Origin: Thunnus maccoyii
Taxonomy: Eukaryota; Chordata; Actinopteri; Scombriformes; Scombridae
DNA length: 64,000 bases
Direction: 5' to 3'
Assembly: GCF_910596095.1 (NCBI RefSeq)
Contig: NC_056544.1
Span: forward strand, 10,897,155-10,961,154
The position numbers were made by a program, and so were the translations under genes. The notes beneath the pieces were generated by a model. It searched no databases. It had not been told where the DNA came from and saw only the letters and a list, made by a program, of their open reading frames with translations. This document shows positions 39,621-50,618 of the stretch, one piece after another (positions within the stretch are counted from its first letter, which is position 1; every line of letters begins with the position of its first letter).

Positions 39621-40369
39621 TCACATCATCTTTGACATTTTGATTTGTCAAAGCAGGAAAAGCCCAGGTGAAATTAATAAGATTAATGTTGGCTGCATTC
39701 CATTTAGGTGAGCCAGTTTCAGGGCTCTGGTACTGTTCATATTCACTCACCGACATGGCTTACAGGGACAATTAATGGAATGGAGCCATCGTTAACGCTA
39801 TCATTTACAGCTGTGCTTTTCCTGCTTTGAAAGGTCAAAATGTCTGCAGTGAAAAGGGCCTATTAACCACAGATGTATTCAGAAGAACTGGATACTGCAC
39901 TCCAAAATGGTGTATTGCTGATCCATGCATTCCAACACAACACATAGTGTCTGTTTTGGACTAAAATGAATGAAATTCATCATCACGCGTACGGCTACAA
40001 TAACAAACAGGTGGTTATCTCCTATGTTGGCCAAAGAATTCACCCTGACCTCCTCCCTATGTGTTCTTTATTGCTTTAAAATGTCACCTCCTTTGCTCCT
40101 GTCATAATTACTACGGCTGCTAGAGGCTTCTGTCACTTGAACATAAATATGTGTTGTTTGTGCATAGAGGACAGATCTTGTTGTTTCTATTGCGAGGACA
40201 GCCTCTAATAAAAAGAGTCATTTTAGGTTGTTTGTGATGCTTAGAAAAATGTAACCACCTTTTCACAGCTGCTCCTTCTCTAATGATTGCGCGTGGGAAA
40301 ATGCCTTCTGGGCCAGTGTGCATTCTGAGATACTGCAGTACTCAGTGTGGCCACCATGCCAAAATAGCC

Positions 40370-40660
40370 TCATAGAGGCTATTGCAACCAGCAGAGACTC
40401 CAAGAAGTCAGTGCTCCTGGCCAAGAAATAGTCCAGCACATAAAACTCCCTGTAAAACAGCAAATTGTCATTATTACACTTCTTTTTTAAGATTAAACAA
40501 AAGAGATATAATATGCTAATTAGTGAGCTTAAAAGGTGCTGGTTGGTGGACTTTTTTACCTTTAGATTCAGGGTACCTGTTTCCAGGCTTTATGCTAAGC
40601 TAAGCTAACTGTCTCCTGCTACCTCTGGGCAAGAAGGCGAATAAGCATTATTTCCCAAAA
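40370..40660 (-). repeat. Same dispersed repeat, reverse copy
   Basis: Read on the minus strand: AAAGCCTGGAAACAGGTACC after AGCTTAGCTTAGCATAA, then AAAGGTGCTGG-like and AGCTCACTAATTAGCATATTA, then TTTTACAGGGAGTTTTATGTG, TATTTCTTGGCCAGGAGCAC and GAGTCTCTGCTGGTTGC. It is inverted relative to 39240-39620 with about 750 bp between them. Confidence 0.75.
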
Positions 40661-41283
40661 TGTTTATTTTATTCCTGTAATGTGGCATAAGAGGACCTTT
40701 CCAATTAACTTATTAGGTCCTTTTTCTGTGGAGTTGTGAGACTAACTATTTATTATTTCAGCCTTCAATGTAAGGTTGGAATACTGTCCCACAGTTCATC
40801 AGGTGAGGATTAAACTTTTTCTTTTGTTCTTCTTTTGTTGTGGACCAAGAGTCAACTGAATACTGCAGCAGCTTATTTCACCCTTTGGTTTCTTCCCTGT
40901 GTTTAAAAGTGTTACGTGTCAGGAAACTCACCAGGTGCACTCTTTGTCTGAGAGGAAAACTTACAGCCCACCATCATGCCACATGAGTGCTCATCCTTGT
41001 TACTGAGGCAGCTGTCAATCAGCATGAAATGCCTTCACAATCATATAAATTATAACAGATGCCAAATAGGAACGTAATGAGAATTTCTAATTAAAATCAT
41101 CATAACATTGACAAACATCTTATGTGAAAAATACAGATAATGTCTTTGTATTTGAAGACTGACACTTTTACATCTGAGCACACACAGTCACATACACACA
41201 TATAGACATTGTTTTCCTGAACACATGCTTAATGAGTATGCGACGCTATTTCATTGTGCTCCCACGTCAGAAATTAAGAAACT

Positions 41284-41813
41284 AATTAAAGCTGCAAGCA
41301 GCAATGAATGGGCCCTCACGCCCCATGTACGTTGGGCTGTGACGTGGTCAGGGGGTCTGCATGTGGACTTCTTCATACGCAGGCGTTTTTTGGGCAGTGC
41401 ATGAAGTGGTGAAGCTTTTGGGAGCTAGAAAACATCCACAAAGTAACAAACATACCTGCGAAATAAATGCATGTTGTAGTTTATGTTGTTGAGAACATAC
41501 TATGTAATATCATGCAAACCTGATGATGTGTGTTGGAAGGCAGACTTCCTGTGTTCAGTAGGTGGCACAATGAGAAAGAGACAATATGGAAGCATAGTGA
41601 GTTTGTGTCTAAAACAAATTTATTTCCTAATTTTCATCAAGTCTATTTTTAGAAAAATAAAGACTTTTAATCCACATGACCTGGTCAAAGTTTGATTGAA
41701 ATGTGTACTGTCAGGTGTTGAGAGACAATAAGTAAATGCAGCTGGACACAGAAAAATACTGATATATTTGAATGGAGAGTGTGAGTGAACCGCTAGGTGC
41801 TCGGGCCCTAATA
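41284..41813 (+). repeat. Dispersed repeat with GCAAGCAGC / GGGCCCTAATAA ends
   Basis: It starts TTAAAGCTGCAAGCAGCAATG with AATGGGCCCTCACG, and ends GGTGCTCGGGCCCTAATAA. Inner landmarks include GGCAGACTTCCTGTGTTC and CATGACCTGGTCAAAGTTTGA. The left GGGCCCT and right GGGCCCTAATAA bracket a 530-bp non-coding body that I recognise as a common fish repeat. Confidence 0.65.
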
Positions 41814-42091
41814 AAGGAAAAACTGCAGTACAAAGCTACAAATTTTAGTTTTGATTTTATTCTTCTACAGCACTTTATCACTAAACTGTCACCCTCACTC
41901 CATTTTTTTCCCTTCCCCTCATAGGTCATCCCCACTACTGAATTATACATATAAGACTTATAATTGTTGTAAAATAAATGATAATAACACCAAACTTCAT
42001 ACAAAGTTTGTATATAATGTACTGTACGTATAGACCTTTCTGCTGTATCCTACAAAAATGAGCTCCATTCAACCCCCACACCCAACCCATT

Positions 42092-42113
42092 GGGTTAAGG
42101 TTAGGGTTAGGGT
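42092..42113. repeat. Short telomere-like TTAGGG tract
   Basis: GGGTTAAGGTTAGGGTTAGG: two perfect and one variant TTAGGG unit. It is too short for a telomere; see also the CCTAAC-rich blocks at 42840 and 43125. Confidence 0.8.
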
Positions 42114-42636
42114 GAGAAACAAACAAACAATCAAACATAATTACAAACTAATTACGCAACTACGCCAACATATTAAACATCACATCTGTTGTTCAAAAAC
42201 TTGGCACAGATCAGTCAGTAGCCAGAAATGTGTTTTCTGTATGTTCATCTGTGTGATTAGATTTCGTGTGGCTTACATGATAAAAATGTCTAATATCCTG
42301 CAGCCACCTCACACATAAATGGAAAAACACAGTATGGAGGACCATTATCACTGATGGAGGCACTTTGTCTGGCAGTTATCAAACCAGTTATCATCTCCAC
42401 TGAGAGAGAGAGTGAGTGTGTGGGGGGTCTCCTCATAATGAGGGGGATAATGATGAAATTTCTCTTGGCATAAATACTAGAGTACAAACACTCAGAGATA
42501 AAACTTGTTTATATTTAAATTGAAGTGTTAATTATTAATTAACATTATAAATGCCAATTTCTTGGGAAAAAAATGTAGCCTTCCACCACATATACACTCA
42601 GTGTTTTGCATTTTGGTGTATTTTTCTATCAGTCTA

Positions 42637-42660
42637 CATATAATGATATATCATTATATG
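42637..42660. repeat. Perfect 24-bp palindrome
   Basis: A 24-base AT-rich sequence identical to its own reverse complement, centred between 42648 and 42649 on TGATATATCA. AT-rich palindromes of this size arise by chance or at element joints. Confidence 0.9.
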
Positions 42661-42769
42661 CCTTGAAATATATATATTCAAAGGCTGTTGCAATATTGTA
42701 TCACATTTATTCAGTTTGACACACAATGAGCTGCTTTTAAAGCACATCCAGAGAAGAGGCGGCCAATGA

Positions 42770-43190
42770 CTATGCCAGTTACATTGACTTACATTCATTT
42801 CCTGGAGACTTATTCTAAACTTAATCATAACCACCACATGCCCAACCCTAACCCTTACCCGAACCTCAACATAACCCTAAACTAATCTTAACTTTAAATC
42901 AAGCCTTCACCCTAAAATTAACAATTTACATTAAGAGGACTTGCTGTTTGGTCCCATAAGGGCAGTGAGTCCCCACAACATAAGGAATATCTGGACCACA
43001 TACACACACACACACAGACACACACATACACACAGATTTATTTAAGTCACTTTTGGAGACATTACATAGATTTACATTCATTTCCTGGAGACTTACTCTG
43101 ACCATAACCATAACCACTACTTGCCTAAACCTAACCTTAACCTAACCCTAACCTTAACCACTGCCTCAAAAATCAGCATTTTACCAATTG
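42770..43190. repeat. Two tandem copies of a CCTAAC-containing fish repeat
   Basis: ACTTACATTCATTTCCTGGA with GACTTATTCT (42785-42820) and TTTACATTCATTTCCTGGAG with ACTTACTCTG (43069-43100) each precede CCTAACC-rich DNA (42843-42862 and 43125-43160). Between them lie GGACTTGCTGTTTGGTCCCA and CAGTGAGTCCCCACAACATA, then a CA-rich tract. This unit order is familiar from many fish genomes, so the telomere-like DNA is part of a dispersed element. Confidence 0.7.
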
Positions 43191-43282
43191 GGAACACGGC
43201 TTTGGTGCCCAGTTGCACAAGCCATCCCCAGTCAGCTAGTCTTAAGTCTGGTGTGTGTCCCTGAAAGTAACTTAAGTCATAC

Positions 43283-43322
<40 letters not shown>
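43283..43322. repeat. (CA)n microsatellite
   Basis: About 20 CA units, adjacent to the CCTAAC-containing repeat. The opposite-strand frame across it is a Cys-Val run and not a gene. Confidence 0.9.
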
Positions 43323-43328
<6 letters not shown>

Positions 43329-43659
43329 ACATTTTTGTGCATGTGTGTGGGAGGAACAGATTTGTATCGTGCCTGGGTTTATCACACCTGCATCTAATGT
43401 ACAACAGACCATATTGTACGTTCAAATCAGGCATTAAGTCATTCAAATCAACAACTACATTAACAGGAGAATGACACTAAACACAATAAAAACTAAATTT
43501 CCCTCCTCAATCAGCCTTCTACTTTGCTACAAAGCTGGAAGTATTAACAGAAAAGGAAAAAAGGAGAAGAGTCAAACACTGGATGGAGAGAGAAACAGAA
43601 AGGAGAAAAATAAATTGGATAGAAGAGGGGAGATGAGCCTTAGCTCCCTAGTGTAACGA

Positions 43660-43920
43660 GCTTGGCAGGCTGCAGCAGAAGCAGCCGTATGATTGGACGT
43701 CTGTGCGGAGAGACAGCGAGGGAAGAAGAAAAATCAGATAAAACTGGATGATGACGTTGCAGTGGCGCAATGCCACCTCCAGCACTGAGCTGTATGAGGG
43801 AGTAAAGCATCACCACCAAATTACAGCAGCAGTGCTGACGTCACCAACATGGAGCCATTACCACATCTCGTTCAATCACTTCACCCAGAAAGGAAATTTG
43901 TCGTCACTCTGACCACTTGG
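43660..43920. promoter_or_regulatory. GC-richer island with a full CRE palindrome
   Basis: This stretch stands out from its AT-rich surroundings and contains the exact cAMP-response element TGACGTCA (43836-43843), a second GATGACGTTG-like half site at 43750 and ATTGG at 43693. No gene start is recognised beside it. It may be an enhancer, a promoter of an unannotated transcript, or chance. Confidence 0.3.
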
Positions 43921-45700
43921 GAACAGGACTGAATGATAGGATGTGAGAAAACTAATTATTTGTACTTTTTAAATTGGTAGCAGTTAAAAAAGTAAATTTG
44001 GAGTGTTGTCTTGAATACTAGGACATCCTAGTGGAGAGATCTGAATACTGTTTTGTCATTTGTATACACACATTGTACATTATGATACATTTACCCAACA
44101 TTTTGAATCATGGTGCTGCTCATTGCCCTCTCAATTGACACCTGTATAAATTGTGAGGATTACTGACATTCAGCAACATTACCTTGATACAAAATTGATG
44201 ATTTAGTGACTGCAAGGAGGCATTTAACAAGACACTGCAATTACTTTGTTAGCTACTAACAATGAAATTTAGAATAAGAGCAAAACAGAGAATTAGATGA
44301 GAAGATTGATATGACTCTTGTGTTTGTTAAATCACAAAAAAACATATTTTCCCGTACGTTTTTAACTATTTCTCTGTAAAGCAGCCTGGCCTGTAGAACT
44401 AAAGGTGTTTGGGAGGCCACACAAACACAAATACCGATTGATTTATTTTTTCATTTCAAGCTGAAAAGGTCACAGTGGTGATCATTTGTGTTTTTAACAC
44501 AAATAAACAGAGCATGTGATATCAAATGAAAAAAAAAGACTTGTATGTCAGCGGTCAGCCAGGTATAATAACGCTCTGTGAATTTGTGATTGCAGATGTG
44601 TCACATACTGATCAATACTTAACTTGGATATTGATTAGGCCCACACCCAAGACAGAAAATTGATTGTAGTGTTTTGTCTGTAATAAGCAAGGAGAATCTT
44701 CTAACGCTGTAGAGCTTTATTGCTCAGTGAGAGCTAAGATCCCCACTCAAACCATTAAGACCATTCATCCAGCCAGCGTGGTTTCCATATATATCAGCCT
44801 CCCCCCTTGACAGCTAGCCTAATGAATGTGTATATCAGCATCTCAGCATCTCAGCATCCCTCCAGACTGCACATACCCTCCAAAGACACTTGATTATGGT
44901 CACTGACGTCTGTAGGCTTTGGGTTATTACAACAGACTTCAACCCACAAACACAAACACACCCAGGAGGCATCTGTCCATGAGAGGAGGAGAGGAATCCA
45001 CTTACACAGACAGAGACAGAGAGCTCCAGCCTCTGCCACAGTCCACCATTAGACAGACCTTTCCTCCATAGTATATGATGAATTCTTTAATTTCCACTGA
45101 TTAGATTATCCTGCTGCTGAGCTCACAGGTGTGTGTGTGTGTGTGTGTAAAGAGTGTAAATGGTGAAGTTTGCTTGTATAGTAGGCCTACTATGAACACA
45201 CTATACCACTATAATTTGTTATAGTACCTTTATACCACATATCATGCTATTTAGAACATATACTATGTTACAGTATATTAAAAAGCACATGTATCTGTAA
45301 CATCTTCTCATCAGATCCATGTAGCTTTTCACACCATCAACAATACAACATACTGAATACCGTAAACCTCCCAACCTTTCTTTTGTCTAACTGAATAAAT
45401 GGTTTATAACACACTATTATGTGGTCATAAGCAGATATAAGACATTTTAAAGTGTTTTTTAATGTAGGCTACAGTATTTGTCAAGGATTATAACTAGAAA
45501 ATTATAATCATAACTCCAATTAAGATACGTTCTATATTATTACTACTATGTGTAATCTAATAAACACTGTATAGGCCTACTGTACCTCTGTTGACAACTA
45601 CATCATACTGTGTTATGACCTATTTATTAAATGTTTACATACTGATATAAATGCTAAATAGTGGAACTTAAAGTGGTTATAATCAATACATTTTATAACA
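43921..45700. other. Intergenic, no gene recognised
   Basis: AT-rich. It holds a (GT)10 tract near 45129-45148, a 9-bp CATCTCAGC triplicate near 44838-44860 and a 16-bp palindrome (45178-45193, ATAGTAGGCCTACTAT). No exon is supported. Confidence 0.5.
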
Positions 45701-45704
45701 ACGC

Positions 45705-46075
45705 ATCAAAAAACTCTGCAGCTGTCCTTGGCTTTGGAGCTTTACAGTGAGTTTCAGATCATTGTTTAGCTGTCCAGCCCTGTAACTTTACTGTTTCGGT
45801 GCATTCTCACCACACTCACACACATTGTTTTCAGCTGTTTTTAAAGGAAAAGCTCTAAAACCCTGTTATACACTACCTGCTCAGCACCAAATGGCAAACA
45901 GTTTGGCACAGTTAGAGACTAGCTGGTGAACATAGTGGAGCATTTAGCAGCTAATGAGCCAGATATTTCCCTTAAGAGCTGATAGAAACCAAAAACTGAG
46001 GTAAAATAGAGTGAATATTAGACTTACATTCACCACATGGACAGAAACATGAATCTAAAGGAATGATGCCTAATG
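45705..46075 (-). repeat. Reverse copy of the 58-kb dispersed repeat
   Basis: Read on the minus strand it follows the same order as 58290-58640: GTGGTGAATGTAAGTCTAAT, GAAATATCTGGCTCATTAGC, CACCAGCTAGTCTCTAAC, GAGCAGGTAGTGTATAACAG, then CAGCTAAACAATGATCTGAAAC and GAGCTTTA-like phrases ending GGCAGCTGCAGAG-type sequence. The two copies are in opposite orientation. Confidence 0.7.
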
Positions 46076-46147
46076 TTGCTCTGTACCTGCTGGATGTATA
46101 AATAACCAACTGTTTTCTAACAAGTTCAACATGTCAACTTAAAAGTA

Positions 46148-46497
46148 GAGATGCATCAATACCGATACTGATATCAGAAATTGGCCTGATACTGACTCAA
46201 ATAGCTGGATCAGGTATTGGTTACAATGCGCTGATCTGGTATCTGATACCATTATTTTAATAAATAACAATTCAGTAAATTTATCTCTATGTATTTAGTT
46301 GTCACATTTCGTTTTGCAATGTTTAAGTCAAGCCTGATGTAGCATTACACATAAAAGAATGATCCCAGTCTCTTTCAAACAGTGAGACATACAGCTTATT
46401 AATTAAACACTGGTATCAGATCAGTACTCAGTATGGCCGATACCCAGAGCCCAGGTATTGGTATCAGGACTGAAAAAGTCGGATCAGTGCATCAGTA
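46148..46497. mobile_element. MITE with imperfect inverted ends (GATGCA-CGATA type)
   Basis: The left end GATGCATCAATACCGATACT and the right end, read inverted, GATGCACTGATCCGACTTTT share GATGCA-TGAT-CCGA-like termini. Inside, GGTATCAGATCAGTACTCAG and CTGATCTGGTATCTGATACC form further inverted pairs. About 350 bp, non-coding. I recognise the termini from a common fish hAT-like MITE; the superfamily is not proven. Confidence 0.6.
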
Positions 46498-46499
46498 CT

Positions 46500-49201
46500 T
46501 AGAAGGTGATGATATGTCAATGTATTGTTCACAACTTGTTTCCACTGCTTCAAAGTGACCAAAAAAATCCTTTAATGCAGGTTTAAAGTTTTGTTTGTTC
46601 AATTTGTTTTTTGAAAATATAATTAAACTGTCAATGTTTAGGTAAGTTAGCATTTATTACTATTACCACTGTGAGTGGCCAAAGCATGAGCTTTCAACCA
46701 TTTATCTGTATCCTACTTTTAAATAACACATTTGAAATGTTCATCCATGAGTTATATTTTTATGTTTACCCATCAGATTACTATTATCTCATTATTTCAA
46801 CTGTTTATCCATTAACACTTCTGGTTAATTGTCACAAATGTTTATAGATTACTTTTAGCCAACAACTGAAACAATAATGTATCCAGTACTTTCAGCTGTT
46901 TCAACTTCTCTGCTCACTTGCTATCTAGTTTCCATGTAATCTCCATGACAACACGTGGTTTTAAAATGTTAATCTGACATTCAGGTTGGTGAGAGGTCTG
47001 CACTGTGCACTCCACCTGGTAGTTTATTGTGACAACAAATGTACTAATCTATCTAATATATCACCATCACACCAACTTGTAATTCTGTTTGTGGTTTAAT
47101 TTCCCACCTAAAGACAAATACAGTAGGAGGATCTATTTTTTAATCAAATCATAATTTCTTGGCCCTATTTTTTCAAATTAGCTGTGCTTCTCTACAGTCT
47201 TTCCCAATATCTCCTATCACTGCTCAAAGCTAAAACCCCATAGAACTGCAACTTGCTTTTCACAGTCACTGACATATTGACATAATCTGATGATTAAGGA
47301 GGAGCAAGCAACGCTACACCTGGGGCTAGATTCAAGTCTGTGGCGCTTTTTACATTCAATTTGCGCTTTCAGTCTGTGCTGTTATTAGCGCCCGATTAAC
47401 AGCCAGCAGGTATTTGTGCAGTCAGCACCGGGATTGCCCTGCAGGCGCAGTCTGCAGACTGAGTGTAAAAAAGAGATGCTGCATAAAAGAGAACCATAAC
47501 AAAACCAAGCCCGCAGTACAATTTCCAGATGAGAAATACTCAATTATTAATCATGATTACTCACAAAATTAGAGTACAACCTCAGCCATAGGCCTGTTTA
47601 TACTGTAGGAGTTATTAAACGAACTCCAAAGGAAATGAAAAAAAGAAACGGAATTACGTAATAGGGCCCACAACGCTTATTAAAAATATATGATAGAGAG
47701 GAGAGAGCTGAGAGAGCAGCAGGGGCTGTTCTGTGCGCTGGTGATGAGGCTGATCATAATTTCACACTTCATTTAGCATCAACTTCAAATATTATTTTAA
47801 TGAACACACACACACACAAAAACGCCACTCCCCTTCTCCTCTTTGTTTGGTGTCAGTCAGATGTTCATTTATCTTCTCGGATGAGTGTTTATTTATTTAT
47901 TTGTATTCATTTGTTTACTTTTAGTTAATTCAGTGCAGCTCTTTGTATATTGTTGTGCTGCGCTCAGTCTTTGTCTGAGATCTACGCAACAATAAATAAA
48001 CATATATATATAAAAAAACATATGAATTAAAGCCTCTCTTCCGAAACATAACCTTCGTTTTAATACCTGCTGAACGCTTTTCCATAAAACTGAGCCTCGC
48101 AAAATGAGCAGTTGTTCACACTTTTGCCAGTTTGGAAAAATACGGTGCAAAAGGCTTGCTGGAGTTGAGATCCATTGGTGAAAAACTCCAGACACATCCA
48201 TGAAGTGAAATGAAAGCATGGCTCAACTTGATTTGACACCGTGGTCATTCATGTTAGACTTTTCCTCATTAGAAGTCGCTGTCTGTCTGAGCTGTCAGCG
48301 ATGTTTTGTACAGTGGATTCATGTTTTATACTAAAGAGTGGAGTGTAGTTAAAGAAGACTTGTAACTGACCCTTTAAATTTGAACCTCCAGTGTTATACT
48401 TTTGGGAATTAATTTGTTTAAAATAACAAAAGAACAGAAAAATAACAAAGCTGTTCCAACTGCCAAAAAATTTAAATTATTTCTGTCGATGGTGTTTCCT
48501 TCTCCATAAATAGAGTTTGAGCTGTGAGCTCACAGAAACTCTTTTGTTGTTTCAATAAAGGACGCGTTGTGTAACAATACCCGGAGGTCAAAAGCAGTCC
48601 ACAGATAATCATGAAGGGCCATAAATATATTTAACCAATAACATTGACAGTTCGTCCCCATGAGTCCTCTTCTACAAAGCAGGCATGTGGAGCTGCGCTG
48701 TCAGTGATGGAGTTTATGAACAAGAAGCTTTCTCACTGTAATATCTGGGCTCTTGTTCTCATCAGACTGTACTTTGTTTTAACATCAGATTACAGGATTG
48801 CAATCATATCAGAAATACTCTGGATGCATGCATTGGAAACATGTTCAGGATTATTTTTAATGGATGTCGATTGTTTTCAAAACGTTAAAACATTTCCTGA
48901 TTGCATTATCCGAGGACAATAGATCATTTGTGTGTTTTCGATTGGTTGTGTCATCGACTGCAACTTTCAGGCACACAGTCAATACTGGGTTAAATGCTGC
49001 GTTTATGGTTTCAAACAGCAGCAGCAGCGTGTCTGTTCATGGTGCTGATTGTGTTGAAGGTGCTGACCTTGGTGCTGAAGTGGACCTGTGACGTGATGTA
49101 CTCCATTTCCGTGTCTTTGCTTTTATTTCTGGATCATATGTGGCTACGGAAAGTACTTTTGTTTTCCTGAATAAGTTAGCTAGTCTATAGAAGAAACCCA
49201 A
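46500..49201. other. Intergenic, no gene recognised
   Basis: AT-rich DNA. Bases 47330-47470 are richer in GC with GCGCTTTTTAC, TTTGCGCTTTCAG and TTAGCGCCCG words, possibly another short repeat. The open frames at 47893-48219 (minus) and 48644-48922 (plus) show no domain or splice support. Confidence 0.45.
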
Positions 49202-49828
49202 TCGCCAGAAGAAAACGCTGGCATTGAACGTTTCTGCAAACCACAGAAACGTTGAATATATACGTTTCAACGCGTGAAATAAGTATCATATTAACATTTC
49301 TACCCGTTGAATAATGATGTTTTATGGTGTGACAACACTGTGGCTAAGGTCTGGTTAGGTTTTGGCACAAAGACCACTTGGTTAGGGTTTGGGACAGATC
49401 GTGGTTTGGGTTTAAATAAAAATAAAAAGATAAAATAAAAACGGCCAATGTCTCCCTAAAAACACCAGGTTTTCTCGCCAGAAAAACGGCTGCAAATGTC
49501 CGGACGTCTCACTAAAAACACTCGCTTTGCCGGTTGAGACGGGAAGCGGGCATTGGTTTCGAGGTGGTCTCGAACCGTGTTCTTTGCTGACTTCCAACTT
49601 GCTGCCAAGAAACTTACTAACCATGCACCGACCTCTCCTCCCCGTAACAGGAAAGTCAGCTCATATAGATCGCATGTGAAATGTTGAGATGATACGTATT
49701 TTGGAAATGTTGATATGATATGTTTTGTTGAAATGTTATTATGCTACGTATTTCACGTGTTGAAACGTAGATATTCAACGTTTCTGTGGTTTGCAGAAAC
49801 GTAAACTGCCAACGTTTTATTCTGGCGA
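49202..49828. mobile_element. Foldback element with tRNA-like core
   Basis: 49202-49302 and 49730-49828 are inverted copies. Both carry TCGCCAGAA, CGTTTCTGCAAACCACAGAA (itself a 10-bp stem with a short loop) and TACGTTTCAAC followed by GTGAAATA. The body has GGTTAGGTTTTGGCACAAAG and TTGGTTAGGGTTTGGGACAG phrases, A-rich DNA, and a tRNA-like box pair on the minus strand. The right arm also carries three tandem GAAATGTT-GATAT-ATACGTATTTT-like units. There is no protein-coding capacity. Confidence 0.75.
49566..49624 (-). promoter_or_regulatory. tRNA-like internal Pol III promoter (A and B boxes)
   Basis: On the minus strand ATGGTTAGTAAG (49624-49613) resembles an A box and GGTTCGAGACC (49576-49566) is a perfect B box (GGTTCGANNCC). 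The spacing is about 37 bases, within the tRNA range. No full cloverleaf is obvious, so this looks like a tRNA-derived SINE head inside the foldback and not a tRNA gene. Confidence 0.5.
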
Positions 49829-50279
49829 CCAGGCTGATAGAAACCCAGGTAATGATAATCCTGCGCTCCTGTGCTGAGCCACCACATGCCTCCATTTATG
49901 GGAATCTTGCAATAGTGAATCAGATGGATGACACGCCATGTGGCCTAAGGCTATCAATTCAGAATAGATTTTGCAGTTTTTGTCATTAGAATTTAATGGT
50001 TAGTAAAGATCAAGCAAACAGGCAGAGGTAATCATATTGTCGATAAAGAGAAGATTTCAAGACTAGTATGCTGGTGAAACTCTGATTATTATTAGATGTA
50101 TTTATAATGATCATAGAAAATATTAGTGTTTAGTTCATGGTCCTTGTTTTTTTCTGAAGTTTGAAGCTTTTGAACTATTTGATACCAGATGTTGGCATTT
50201 TGCTCTTGGGTTTTGTGAACTGACGTTGTTGGCATTTTACCTCTAATACGTGGCGAGTAATGAAGTGTTGTATATTGAT

Positions 50280-50618
50280 TCTTTAGCTGCAGAAATGTGA
50301 TCCTGGGAAACCTGGATCGCTGAGCCTACAGCCCGCGCGTCACTCTCCTGACATCAGCACACAGCTTAAATACCCGCAGCACCAAGCAGTGTAAACACAA
50401 CCAGGCACACCTTCATATGGGCGCATCGGGAGCCAAACACACTGCTGGACACAAGAGAGTCACTTCAATGTGATGCACTTTATGCTTTCACTGAAATAAG
50501 ATTTTCACCATGTAGTATTACAATTAGTGATTATTTACTTGCTCTATATTTCCAGAGCAAGTTTTCTGAACATTAGAGAAGGCTCCTGTACTTTAATTCT
50601 TGTGCATTATTTGTTTTA
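50280..50618 (+). promoter_or_regulatory. Upstream region of the EP4 receptor gene
   Basis: It holds GC-rich words (CAGCCCGCGCGTCACTCTCC, 50329-50348), a weak TATA-like CTTAAATACC at 50366 and a CArG-like CTTCATATGGGCGCA at 50412. The transcription start cannot be set by eye. Confidence 0.35.

Noticed and set aside
42092-43160. Possible telomere or chromosome-fusion scar
   Set aside because: Tracts are only two to four units long and two of them lie at the same place in copies of a dispersed repeat.
49566-49624. A genuine tRNA gene
   Set aside because: Good A and B boxes, but no convincing acceptor stem or anticodon arm; it sits inside a foldback repeat.
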